Below the pieces are notes generated by a model. The model was not told the origin of the DNA and ran no database searches. It worked only from the letters and a program-made list of their open reading frames with translations. The position numbers and the translations under genes are program-made. This document shows, piece after piece, positions 7,304 to 14,751 of a stretch of 15,259 nucleotides of DNA (position 1 is its first letter; each line of letters begins with the position of its first letter). The stretch is from CAZGSG01 sp964528095 (lineage in GTDB: Bacteria > Bacteroidota > Bacteroidia > Chitinophagales > Chitinophagaceae). The DNA lies in assembly GCA_964528095.1 (NCBI GenBank), contig CAZGSG010000128.1:1-15259 (forward strand). The letters run 5' to 3'.

Positions 7304-7388
7304 TATTTTGTAAGGCAGTTGATTCCCAATATAGTAATTAGTCGCCGCGAGGCCACTCTCCAGCTAATTTAAAGCGAATCAACATTAT

Positions 7389-7433
7389 TGAAAGCCTTAC
7401 GAAGTCATTGACTGGTAAGGCTTTCAGCGTTTT
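7389..7433 (+). terminator. Rho-independent terminator
   Basis: tgaaagccttac (7389-7400) and gtaaggctttca (7415-7426) are perfect 12-bp complements round a 14-nt loop, followed by gcgttttta. No gene ends close upstream; it lies between the possible attachment core and the left-type arm repeat, mirroring the terminator at 91-115. It may insulate the recombinase from read-through. Confidence 0.75.
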
Positions 7434-7464
7434 TATACTCTTTTAATTCCCGTCGACTCCCGTT

Positions 7465-7494
7465 AATTCGTTTACGGTTTTGTTTACGGTTTTT
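7465..7494 (+). repeat. Recombinase arm-type repeat, left type, copy 2
   Basis: Exact 30-bp copy of 138-167, with gtttacgg at 7470-7477 and 7482-7489. It ends 25 bp before the start of the recombinase remnant, which ties this repeat family to that recombinase and suggests arm binding and possibly autoregulation. Confidence 0.7.
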
Positions 7495-7519
7495 TTAAGA
7501 ATTGTAAAACGACCTTCAT

Positions 7520-8663
7520 ATGGTGAAGATGCCTTGTGTCGCAGCTGTGTTGAACTGGAGAAATGAAAATAATAAATCGGGACTCTACCCGGTGCATATC
7601 CGTATTAAAATCGGTAACACCGCACGCTACTATCATGTGCCCGTTCCGCAAAAAATAAAAAAGGAACAGTGGTCCGGAAAAGATAATAACTGGATCAAAC
7701 CCACACACCCTTTTGCCTTTGAGATCAACAACAGGATCGTTGAAGTAAAAGCAAACATTACCGAGTACTTAAAAGAACTTTTAATTTCGGAAAGCCCATC
7801 ACTGTTGAAGGTATCATAGCGCACCTCACGAACAAAGGAGACAATAAAAGTTTTCCTGATTTCATGCAACAGTATATCAAGCGGCCTCCGGAAAAACTCG
7901 AACTCAATACCATTAAAAAATATTCGACCACACTAACACATTTAAGAAAATTCACAAAACAAATTTTCTTTACAGAGATCGACAATACACTGCTGAGAGA
8001 TTTTTCCCGCTACATGCAAACCGAACTCGATCTCGGCTGAGCAGCACCCAAAAAATACCTCGAAGCTTTTAAAAAAGTAATCCGCCATGCAAGAAGAGAA
8101 AATTACTTATCCTCCATCCAAATGGAATTTTTATTTTATGGGCTCAATGTCCGTGTGCCAAAAGCCAAACGCGTTTTCTTAGATCTGCAGGAAGTGAAAA
8201 AATGGAAGGCAGTAACACTACCTGCCGACAAACCATATCTTGAACGTGACCATGACCTGTTTTTATTCCAGGTATACACCGGTTACTATTATAAAGATCT
8301 TTTCATCCTCACCAAAGATCATTTACAAACAGATGAGGAGTATGGACAAATCATTTTAGGCGCCAGAGATAAGAATGGCAATCAGACCATCATTCCCCTG
8401 TTTAAGTTTCCGTATGCAAAACGATATTACACCGCTATCAGAATACATCAAATGATAAGCTGGTCTTCGATAAAAAATATCTTATCGAAGAGCCTTCTTA
8501 TAACAGGAACTTAAAAGAGATCGCAACACTGGCAGGTATCCATAAGAATATCACCAACAAAGTTGCCCGTCATACGAATGCACAGTTATGGATCAGGTAT
8601 GGCGCCGAAGGTGCTGTACTGCTAAAGGCAATAGCAACGATCTTTTCATTTTTACTATTTTAA
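7520..8663 (+). pseudogene. Tyrosine recombinase (integrase) of Bacteroidota type, broken
   Basis: The intact form would be about 380-400 residues. The first frame (from 7520) gives an Arm-DNA-bind-type N-terminus (RNENNKSGLYPVHIRIK ... HVPVPQKIKKEQW) and stops at 7819. A frameshift near 7785-7800 moves the SAM-like core-binding domain into another frame (SFPDFMQQYIKR ... DFSRYM), which meets an in-frame TGA at 8038-8040. That frame goes on into the catalytic domain (QVYTGYYYKDL). A second shift near 8445-8455 leads to YNRNLKEIATLAGI and the box VARHTNAQLWIRYGAE. The end then runs into unrelated sequence and stops at 8661 without the G-H and the nucleophilic tyrosine. With three lesions and no tyrosine it cannot be active. 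It was presumably the integrase that used the arm repeats at 7465 and 138; loss would freeze the island unless a related enzyme elsewhere acts in trans. Confidence 0.9.
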
Positions 8664-8811
8664 GCAGTAAAAGTAGACCTGTGAGACAGTGGTTACTATC
8701 GTTCAAAAGGATGATTTTAAAAAGAGTATCAAAAAATCATTAAAAAGAATGATATAATACAAACTCATACCAGCTTTTCTTTGTAATAGATAAAAAATGT
8801 AGTTTAGAATA

Positions 8812-10749
8812 ATGAAGAAGTTATTACTGATATTATTTGGGTTCTTCTTATCCATGTCTGTACTGGCGCAATCAACAAATAAAGACAGCCTGTTGAAATT
8901 ATTGCCGGCAGTAAAAGAGGATACCGCTAAAGTGTCGCTATTAATAAACCTGGCAAAAGCCAATAAAAACAGTGATATAACTGCTGCCTATAAATATGTA
9001 GCAGAGGCATTGAAACTGAGCCAGACAATTGGCTATAAAAGAGGAATTTTTTTCGCATTGAATAATGAAATATCGCTTATCAGGATTGAAGGAAAAGACA
9101 GCCTTGCGTTGGAAAAATGTAAAAATTTTGTCTCATTAGCAGAGAAGTCCAGAGACAGTTTCAATATTGCAGCCGGATACCTGAACCTTGGAGAAGTATA
9201 TGATAGCAACGGCGATAATGAAAAGGCAATGTTTAATTGTTTCAAAGGAACTGGAATTGCGGAGCGGTTAAATGATCAAGGGCTTCTGCAGGATGCATAT
9301 TCAGCTTTACAAAGAATTTATTTTTCCCGGTCAGAATTTGATAAAGCAATTTTCTATGGGCAAAAAGCAATTGGCATTGCCCAGGTCATGGGCGATAGAA
9401 GCAGGATAATGACACAGTCTTATAACCTTGCTCAAACATACAATCTCACCAAAAATTTCGATAGCTCTATCTCCTTATCAAACAGGGTTATCAAAATGGC
9501 AAGAGATGCGGGCAATCAAAGAGTAGAGACCTATGCACTTTATAATTTATGTTCAGTTTTTCTACGCACGGGAAAAATAAATGATGCGCTTACATATGGC
9601 AAACAATGTTTAGCTATTTCACAGCACATTAGCGATAAGAGCATTCAGTCAACTACACTGGCTGCACTTGGATGTGTCTATTTACAATTGAAGCAGTATA
9701 ATGAAGCTGAAAATAGTTTAACGCAGGCTTTGGCAATAAGAGAAAAAACAGAAGACAAACACGGAATTGCCGATGTGCAAAACATTTTGGCAAATGTATA
9801 TTATGCGATGGGCCAGCCCCAAAAGGCATATACGATGGAGAAAGCATCGGAAGATTTCTCTGATAGTTACAACCAAAGCATTTTGGCACAGCAATCATCT
9901 GAGCTGGAAAAAAAATACGAAACCGAAAAGAAAGAAACACAAATTCAATTACAGCAATTGAAACTTCGCCAAAAGAATATCCTCAATTATCTTTTTGCAG
10001 CAAGCACTATTACATTGTTGGTGATCTCTTTACTCACTTATATAAACTATAAAAACAAGCAAAAATTACAGCAGTTAAAAATTGACGAATTAGAAAAGGA
10101 AAAACAACTTACCGCCACCGAGGCAGTACTTAAAGGCGAAGAACAGGAACGCACCCGCCTTGCCAAAGACCTGCACGATGGATTGGGCGGAATGTTGAGT
10201 GGTGTAAAATATTCTTTAAGTAATATGAAAGAGAATTTAATAATGACGCCTGACAATGCACAGGCATTTGAACGCAGCATTGACATGCTGGACAGTTCTA
10301 TCAGTGAAATGCGTCGTGTGGCACACAATATGATGCCAGAAATATTGGTAAAATATGGATTGGATGTTTCGCTGAAAGAATTCTGCAATGAAATTGATCG
10401 CAGTGGAGTAGTACATACCAGTTATCAGTCTATCAGTATGGACAAAGCAATGATCGACCAGACAACGGCCGTTACTATTTATCGTATTGTACAGGAGTTG
10501 GTGAACAATGCCATTAAATATGCCGAAGGAAAAAATGTACTGGTTCAAGCACACCTGTCGGTGCCGGAAAAATTGCTGACGGTAACAGTTGAAGATGATG
10601 GCAAAGGTTTTGACATTACCACATTAAAACAATCATCCGGCATTGGATGGAACAATATTCAAAACAGGATTGAATTTTTGAAAGGCAAAGTGGATGTAAA
10701 TTCGGGTCCGGGCAAAGGTACGTCTGTTTTAATTGAAATAAATGTTTAA
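8812..10749 (+). CDS. TPR-containing sensor histidine kinase (HisKA_3 / NarX-like class)
   Basis: 645 residues. An N-terminal signal peptide (MKKLLLILFGFFLSMSVLAQ) precedes about six TPR-like helical pairs (roughly 75-345), a coiled coil, a single membrane span (about 390-412) and a second coiled coil. The kinase core follows: HisKA_3 box LAKDLHDGLGG with phospho-acceptor H455, then HATPase_c with N-box ELVNNAIKYA (E562, N566), G1 box DDGKGF (D596) and G2 segment SGIGWNNI. So the TPRs lie in the periplasm and the kinase in the cytoplasm. Partners of this class are normally LuxR/NarL-type response regulators encoded next door; none is seen here. A terminator follows directly and a broken integrase precedes it, so the gene appears to stand alone. 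The signal sensed cannot be told from sequence. Confidence 0.93.
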   Translation: MKKLLLILFGFFLSMSVLAQSTNKDSLLKLLPAVKEDTAKVSLLINLAKANKNSDITAAYKYVAEALKLSQTIGYKRGIFFALNNEISLIRIEGKDSLALEKCKNFVSLAEKSRDSFNIAAGYLNLGEVYDSNGDNEKAMFNCFKGTGIAERLNDQGLLQDAYSALQRIYFSRSEFDKAIFYGQKAIGIAQVMGDRSRIMTQSYNLAQTYNLTKNFDSSISLSNRVIKMARDAGNQRVETYALYNLCSVFLRTGKINDALTYGKQCLAISQHISDKSIQSTTLAALGCVYLQLKQYNEAENSLTQALAIREKTEDKHGIADVQNILANVYYAMGQPQKAYTMEKASEDFSDSYNQSILAQQSSELEKKYETEKKETQIQLQQLKLRQKNILNYLFAASTITLLVISLLTYINYKNKQKLQQLKIDELEKEKQLTATEAVLKGEEQERTRLAKDLHDGLGGMLSGVKYSLSNMKENLIMTPDNAQAFERSIDMLDSSISEMRRVAHNMMPEILVKYGLDVSLKEFCNEIDRSGVVHTSYQSISMDKAMIDQTTAVTIYRIVQELVNNAIKYAEGKNVLVQAHLSVPEKLLTVTVEDDGKGFDITTLKQSSGIGWNNIQNRIEFLKGKVDVNSGPGKGTSVLIEINV

Positions 10750-10751
10750 CA

Positions 10752-10775
10752 GAAACGATATCCGTTTCGGATTTT
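10752..10775 (+). terminator. Probable terminator of the histidine kinase gene
   Basis: gaaacg (10752-10757) pairs with cgtttc (10763-10768) across a 5-nt loop, followed by ggattttt. It starts 3 bp after the kinase stop codon. The stem is short, so efficiency may be modest. Confidence 0.6.
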
Positions 10776-10961
10776 TAATGAAAGTATCAATCTTTATAAA
10801 TTTTGCAGGATGTACAGGAAGCTATCACGAAAAATGACAACACCCCAATCAGCAGAGAGACCGTGAGCAAAGGAATAATTAATTTTCAATAAATACGAAA
10901 AGTTTCGTTATTTGTTGAAGTATTCCTATTTTTAAATCCAGGGAAGCCTTTGATAAAGCAG

Positions 10962-10990
10962 TTGCGGGACGTTTGCATTATGTATCTTTT
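10962..10990 (+). promoter_or_regulatory. Possible promoter of the serine hydrolase gene
   Basis: TTG at 10962-10964, an 18-bp spacer and TATCTTTT at 10983-10990, one mismatch from TAnnTTTG. A transcript from here would have a leader of about 85 nt before the ATG at 11083. An inverted repeat (aaagcagt / actgcttt) surrounds the box and could bind a regulator. Confidence 0.35.
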
Positions 10991-11082
10991 AAAATAGCGG
11001 GTACTGCTTTACTTTTCGTTCCCTACAACATTCCTGCTAAACAGGCGTATTTAGATTAAACCATTAAAAGGGAAGTACAGCC

Positions 11083-12453
11083 ATGAAAAAACTAGTAGCC
11101 GCCCTTAGCCTTTTCTTTATCCTGCAACAGGGTCATACCCAGCAAACCGATGCAGCGGATGAATTGATCCGGCTGCGTTTCAAAGAAATGCAGGTACCCG
11201 GTGGCGCAGTCGCTGTGATAAAAGATGGAAAGATCATAAAAGCCAAAGGATATGGAATTGCCAATCTCGAAACAGGCACCGCCGTTACCTCCTCCTCAGT
11301 TTTTATGGTAGCCTCTCTCAGCAAACAATTTATTGCCACCGCTATCCTGCTGTTGCAACAGGAGGACAAACTTTCCCTGTCCGATAAAGCAACCAGGTAT
11401 ATTGACAGTCTCCCGGATGCCTGGAAAACTATTTCTATTCAACAACTCCTGTCACATACTTCCGGCCTGGTACGCGACCCCGCTGATTATCATCCTTACA
11501 TGGAGCAACCTGTCATGGAGGTGATCAGATCAATGTATACAACTCCGCTCATTGCCGCACCGGGCGACAAATGGCTTTATTCCAACGCCGGGTATTTTAT
11601 ACTGGCAGAATTAATAACAAGAATAAGCGGGAAACCCTGGAACGTTTTTATCAGCGAACGTTTATTTAGCCCGGCTGGTATGACGGCTACAAGAGTCAGT
11701 ACCACGAAAGATATTATACCCGGTCGTGTCAGCGGATATCACCTGGCAGGTAAAGAACTGGTCAATGCGGAGAACTGGATCAGCATCCGGCCGAGTGGCG
11801 CTTTTATTTCCACGATTGATGATATGGCTAAATGGGAATTGTTCCTGGAGAAAGGCAATTTACTGAGTGCCGCCAACCGGCAATTACTATTCAGGGCCGC
11901 CACCTTAAATACCCAATCCGTAACAGGCTATGGTATGGGCTGGTATATTGATTCTTTTCTTGGACGGTCCCGCATACACCATGACGGGCAATACCCCGGT
12001 TTCCGGGCCGACTACGAACGCTTCACCGATGATAGGTTAACTATCCTATTGCTGGCTAACCTGGACAACCGGGGATTGGAGTCGCTTGCCCTTCAATTGT
12101 CGGGCTTGTATGAACCCAACCTGGTTACACCCACGTTTACCATCACCGCGCAACTGCCACCGGGGACTGTTACAGCAGGCAATGCAATACAGGTCACGCT
12201 ATCCGTTAAAGATGATGGCAAAGCCGCACCGGGTACCGTGATCGAAATGGAGATATGGGATGCGACAGGCAAATCCGTGTATAAACAAAATAAGCAAAAT
12301 GAAAATTTTGCACCGGGCGAAACCAAAACATTTTCCTTTGCCTGGTCACCGGTAAAACCCGGCCGGTATACGGTCAATGTGGGCGTTTACGGCCCGCACT
12401 GGGCGCCCAATTATACCTGGAAAATGAATGCAGCAATTGTTACCGTTCAATAG
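11083..12453 (+). CDS. Secreted serine hydrolase, class C beta-lactamase / penicillin-binding-like family
   Basis: 456 residues with a signal peptide (about 1-19, ending in TQ-Q). The beta-lactamase/transpeptidase-like domain covers roughly 25-340 with all three active-site motifs: S78-x-x-K81 (ASLSKQ), Y166-S-N168 and H300-D-G302 (in place of K-T-G, as in esterase and peptidase members). The tail (about 345-456) reads as an Ig-like beta domain ending in a strand-rich segment, of the type that assists secretion or carbohydrate binding. Members of this family include esterases, D-amino-acid peptidases and true beta-lactamases; the H-x-G motif and extra domain make a peptidase or esterase more likely than an antibiotic-degrading enzyme. 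It is monocistronic as far as can be seen: a kinase terminator lies before it and a palindrome just after it. Confidence 0.9.
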   Translation: MKKLVAALSLFFILQQGHTQQTDAADELIRLRFKEMQVPGGAVAVIKDGKIIKAKGYGIANLETGTAVTSSSVFMVASLSKQFIATAILLLQQEDKLSLSDKATRYIDSLPDAWKTISIQQLLSHTSGLVRDPADYHPYMEQPVMEVIRSMYTTPLIAAPGDKWLYSNAGYFILAELITRISGKPWNVFISERLFSPAGMTATRVSTTKDIIPGRVSGYHLAGKELVNAENWISIRPSGAFISTIDDMAKWELFLEKGNLLSAANRQLLFRAATLNTQSVTGYGMGWYIDSFLGRSRIHHDGQYPGFRADYERFTDDRLTILLLANLDNRGLESLALQLSGLYEPNLVTPTFTITAQLPPGTVTAGNAIQVTLSVKDDGKAAPGTVIEMEIWDATGKSVYKQNKQNENFAPGETKTFSFAWSPVKPGRYTVNVGVYGPHWAPNYTWKMNAAIVTVQ

Positions 12454-12479
12454 CTATTGTTTCGTGCATGAACCAAAGG

Positions 12480-12503
12480 GGTGGTCAATCATGATTCACC
12501 ACC
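12480..12503. repeat. 24-bp near-perfect palindrome
   Basis: Eleven of twelve base pairs match between the two arms (ggtggt ... accacc outside, aatcatgatt at the centre; the single mismatch is C against C). It starts 26 bp after the hydrolase stop codon. It lacks a T run, so a protein-binding site or an RNA-stabilising 3' hairpin is as likely as termination. Confidence 0.6.
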
Positions 12504-12805
12504 TGGTGCCCAGCATGAGTTTGCCTGCCGGGTTGCGTTTCCACAGATTGGAGCTTTCCCCCGAATAGCAGCACTGCCCTTGTGATCGTACCAGGAGACG
12601 GTGGCAAAATAATAACCGTATTCGATGACAAAGCTGATGATACTCCTGACCTGTCTATTTTTTTACATGAAAAAAAAAATTGAGTAAAGTAATAGTCATC
12701 AATAAGAGTATAAATCCGAGTGTTGAGAAAGTGTTCAATTTTCTGATAAGCATATTGGTAGTATTGATCTTCATAAGTCCATCCACCAGGCGCCGCTATG
12801 ACCAT
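12490..12805 (-). pseudogene. Possible degraded gene fragment on the minus strand
   Basis: The minus strand gives protein-like text that changes frame. From 12805 it reads WTYEDQYYQYAYQKIEHFLN, then loses sense at a run of A/T bases near 12660-12680. A second frame then reads FVIEYGYYFATVSWYDHKG and a third ends in LWKRNPAGKLMLGTRW followed by a stop near 12495. The aromatic, tryptophan-rich segments look like a once-coding C-terminal region. No family is recognised and each segment alone could be chance, so the call is tentative. Confidence 0.3.
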
Positions 12806-12841
12806 TTAGAATAATTATGGTTAAACTTTTTAATAGGGAGG

Positions 12842-12860
12842 GTGTTTAGCTTCTAAACAC
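12842..12860. promoter_or_regulatory. Hairpin or operator-like inverted repeat upstream of the thioredoxin-like gene
   Basis: gtgtttag (12842-12849) and ctaaacac (12853-12860) are exact 8-bp complements with a 3-nt loop, 33 bp before the ATG at 12894. A T-rich stretch follows (ttttcttttt), so it could act as a terminator for upstream transcription or as an operator. No consensus promoter is evident beside it. Confidence 0.4.
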
Positions 12861-12893
12861 TGAGAATTTTCTTTTTAACCAAAGCCAAATGTC

Positions 12894-14321
12894 ATGGAAT
12901 CATTGCCGCGGGTATTCTTTATTAAATGTATAATTGTCTTGCTGTCGGTAATCACACTCCCTGTTTATTCTTCTTATGCACAAAACGAAGCAGGTTCTAT
13001 TATCCTTTCAGGGCAGATAAAAAATGTACCGCCGCAACCAGATGGGAAAACTATTGTCGAACTTAGTTATCCTTATGAATCAAAATTGCCGGTAAAAAAG
13101 ATATTGCTGGCCGCAGATGGTTCGTTTCGGGATACTGTACAAAACATAAGGGGAAAATATATCTTATGGGACGAAAAAAACCGGGTACATCTTTACCTGG
13201 ACAACTCTAAAAAATACAGCATTCAGTATGATGCAGCGCATTTCAAAGATGGTAACGTTGTTCTTGCCGGAGCGAATGTGGCTATTAATAAATACTATAT
13301 TAAGAAATCGCAGCAACGGATCATGTTCGACCCCAGCGGAGAGGGTAAAACGGAGAACGCATTCCGGCAGTTTTTAGGTGGTATAAAAACGAAGTCGTTA
13401 GACCGGATAAAAAATGCAAACTTACCAGCGGAGATAGCCCATTTTGAAATCCGGTCAGTAGCGTACGAATATTTATACTACCTGTATCTTTTTTTGGCGT
13501 TAAGGGAACTGGAAGACTCCACCTTTAAGATCAGCCCTGTTTCAGCAAAGGAATTGGCCATCAATTATTCGAATGAAGAGGACTATAAAAAGTATCCTCA
13601 TTACAAGAACCTCGTTTATGAGTATTATCAGAAACAATTTCGCAACAAGGAAAAAGAAAGTCGCAAGACGGATTCATTGTTTTCTTTAGCGCAGCACAGG
13701 ATAAAACTGGCGGCGGCGGCCGTGCCTAATGAGTATATCAAAAATCAATTGATCGCTGAAATGGCCATGTTCGACCTGAAAGAAGCGAAGGACATTGCAG
13801 CTTTTTATAGTGACCTGGGAAAATATTATACCGGCAATGATGAAGCATTTAAGGAAAACATCGCGAGTGCGTACTTGCGGCTGACCAAATTAAAAAAAGG
13901 TGAGCCGTCGCCTCAATTTGCAGATTACAGAAACTATAAAGGCGGTACGAACTCGCTAAGCGATTTCGGAGGGAAATATGTTTACATTGATCTATGGGCT
14001 ACCTGGTGTGGAAATTGCCCTGGCGAAATACCCTATATGAAAGAACTGGAGAGAATATATGAAGGAAAGAATATTGTTTTTGTCAGTATATCCATAGATG
14101 AAGATGTAAAAGCCTGGGAGAAAATGGTGAAGAAAGAGATGATGAATGGTATTCAGTTGCTGGCGACAGACAAGGGTGGATCTTTTACCAAAGAATACGC
14201 GGTGCATGGTGTTCCACGCTATATCTTTTTAGATCCTAATGGAGCCATTATAGAATACAGCGCTCCCCGGCCATCAGAGAAAGAAGAACTGGCTGCTTTG
14301 TTTAAAAGCGTGGGGCTATAA
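12894..14321 (+). CDS. Periplasmic thioredoxin-fold protein, TlpA/ResA-like, with N-terminal DUF4369-like region
   Basis: 475 residues. Signal peptide or anchor at 1-29 (hydrophobic IIVLLSVITLPVY, ending SSYAQ). The next ~80 residues (SIILSGQIKN ... VELSY) fit the beta-rich DUF4369 domain common before thioredoxin domains in Bacteroidota. A helical middle (about 130-330) follows. The C-terminal TlpA-like domain (about 340-475) has W371-C372-G-N-C375 and the cis-proline P441 in GVPRYIF. Such proteins work as thiol-disulfide oxidoreductases in the periplasm, for example reducing apocytochromes or maturing exported proteins; the substrate is not evident. A second protein with the same N-terminal domain begins 430 bp downstream, so the pair may be functionally linked, although a promoter separates them. 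Confidence 0.92.
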   Translation: MESLPRVFFIKCIIVLLSVITLPVYSSYAQNEAGSIILSGQIKNVPPQPDGKTIVELSYPYESKLPVKKILLAADGSFRDTVQNIRGKYILWDEKNRVHLYLDNSKKYSIQYDAAHFKDGNVVLAGANVAINKYYIKKSQQRIMFDPSGEGKTENAFRQFLGGIKTKSLDRIKNANLPAEIAHFEIRSVAYEYLYYLYLFLALRELEDSTFKISPVSAKELAINYSNEEDYKKYPHYKNLVYEYYQKQFRNKEKESRKTDSLFSLAQHRIKLAAAAVPNEYIKNQLIAEMAMFDLKEAKDIAAFYSDLGKYYTGNDEAFKENIASAYLRLTKLKKGEPSPQFADYRNYKGGTNSLSDFGGKYVYIDLWATWCGNCPGEIPYMKELERIYEGKNIVFVSISIDEDVKAWEKMVKKEMMNGIQLLATDKGGSFTKEYAVHGVPRYIFLDPNGAIIEYSAPRPSEKEELAALFKSVGL

Positions 14322-14499
14322 AGTAGGTGGTGACAAGACCAAGAAATGACGTAAAGTTTAGAGACAATAGTTATACTGCAATAAAAAACCTAGTAAAAAG
14401 GTAGAAGATAATATAAATGCGGAGGTATCCTGCTGGTGGCTTGCTGGTGGCCAATAAAGCGTAAAAAATCAAGTGGCGAAAATGGCGAAGATGGGTTTT

Positions 14500-14527
14500 G
14501 CCCGCCTTCGCTAAAGCTTCGGCGGGC
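14500..14527. repeat. GC-rich inverted repeat, probably a dispersed intergenic element
   Basis: gcccgcc (14500-14506) and ggcgggc (14521-14527) are exact complements around ttcgctaaagcttc. Hairpins with this ccgcc-ttcgctaaagcttc-ggcgg wording are, as far as I recall, scattered between genes in a number of genomes including Bacteroidota. It has no T run, so a REP-like role is likelier than termination. Confidence 0.55.
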
Positions 14528-14704
14528 GATGCGGGAATGGCGGATTTTGTCCTGTTTCAGAGGGGGAGTAGGCTTTGCCTTCACTAATGAGTAGTCCTTA
14601 ATCGACAATGGTGAATTGTATACCTAATTCGTATTCAAAAATTTTCAATCCCATTTTTCACGCCGATGGTTTTCAATGAAGTATTAGCCCTGCTAAGGTT
14701 CCGA

Positions 14705-14732
14705 TTGATATAATACCGGCGACCTATATTTG
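14705..14732 (+). promoter_or_regulatory. Consensus Bacteroidota promoter of the last gene
   Basis: TTG at 14705-14707, a 17-bp spacer and TATATTTG at 14725-14732 (exact TAnnTTTG). The start site would lie near 14737-14740, about 12-15 bases before the ATG at 14752. It gives the second DUF4369 gene its own transcript. Confidence 0.6.
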
Positions 14733-14751
14733 CAGCTACTAAATAGCTGCT

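Larger units (their letters stand above)
7056..7519. other. Cassette boundary between the STAND-nuclease gene and the recombinase
   Basis: No credible gene; the open frame at 7096-7341 is T-rich, has no family resemblance and runs through the arm repeat. In order the stretch holds AT-rich sequence (7056-7250), a right-type arm repeat (7255-7303), a degenerate match to the tRNA end (7347-7356), a strong terminator (7389-7433) and a left-type arm repeat (7465-7494). This order, right arm - core - terminator - left arm, is what two elements stacked head-to-tail at one attachment site would leave. Confidence 0.55.
10750..11082. other. Intergenic region after the histidine kinase
   Basis: Holds the kinase terminator (10752-10775), a short open stretch ending near 10892 that reads DVQEAITKNDNTPISRETV and could be a scrap of a former downstream gene such as a response regulator (very uncertain), an 8-bp inverted repeat (aaagcagt near 10956 and actgcttt near 11004) and a near-consensus promoter at 10962-10990. 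No complete gene is visible. Confidence 0.35.
12454..12893. other. Intergenic region after the serine hydrolase
   Basis: Contains a 24-bp palindrome (12480-12503), a possible degraded minus-strand gene (about 12490-12805) and an 8-bp hairpin (12842-12860) upstream of the thioredoxin-like gene. No plus-strand gene is visible. Confidence 0.5.
14322..14751. other. Intergenic region with repeats
   Basis: No credible gene. It contains a tandem 10-bp repeat tgctggtggc (14431-14440 and 14442-14451), a GC-rich hairpin repeat (14500-14527) and the promoter of the last gene (14705-14732). The minus-strand open frame at 14390-14608 reads through the hairpin repeat and is probably fortuitous. Confidence 0.5.

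Noticed and set aside
7096..7341. 81-residue plus-strand reading frame
   Set aside because: T-rich, overlaps the arm repeat at 7255-7303 and shows no recognisable domain.
138..7494. CRISPR array made of the gtttacgg repeats
   Set aside because: Repeats are short, paired at 12 bp and kilobases apart, with no spacers and no cas genes.
8780..8807. Promoter for the histidine kinase (TTTG ... TAGTTTAG)
   Set aside because: The spacer is 16 bp, the second box has a mismatch and it would put the transcript start on the ATG; too weak to list as a feature.
11083..12453. Antibiotic-resistance beta-lactamase
   Set aside because: SxxK and YxN are present, but HDG replaces KTG and a C-terminal Ig-like domain is present; family membership alone does not show resistance.
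14390..14608. 72-residue minus-strand reading frame
   Set aside because: It reads through the GC-rich hairpin repeat; frames across such repeats are often open by chance.
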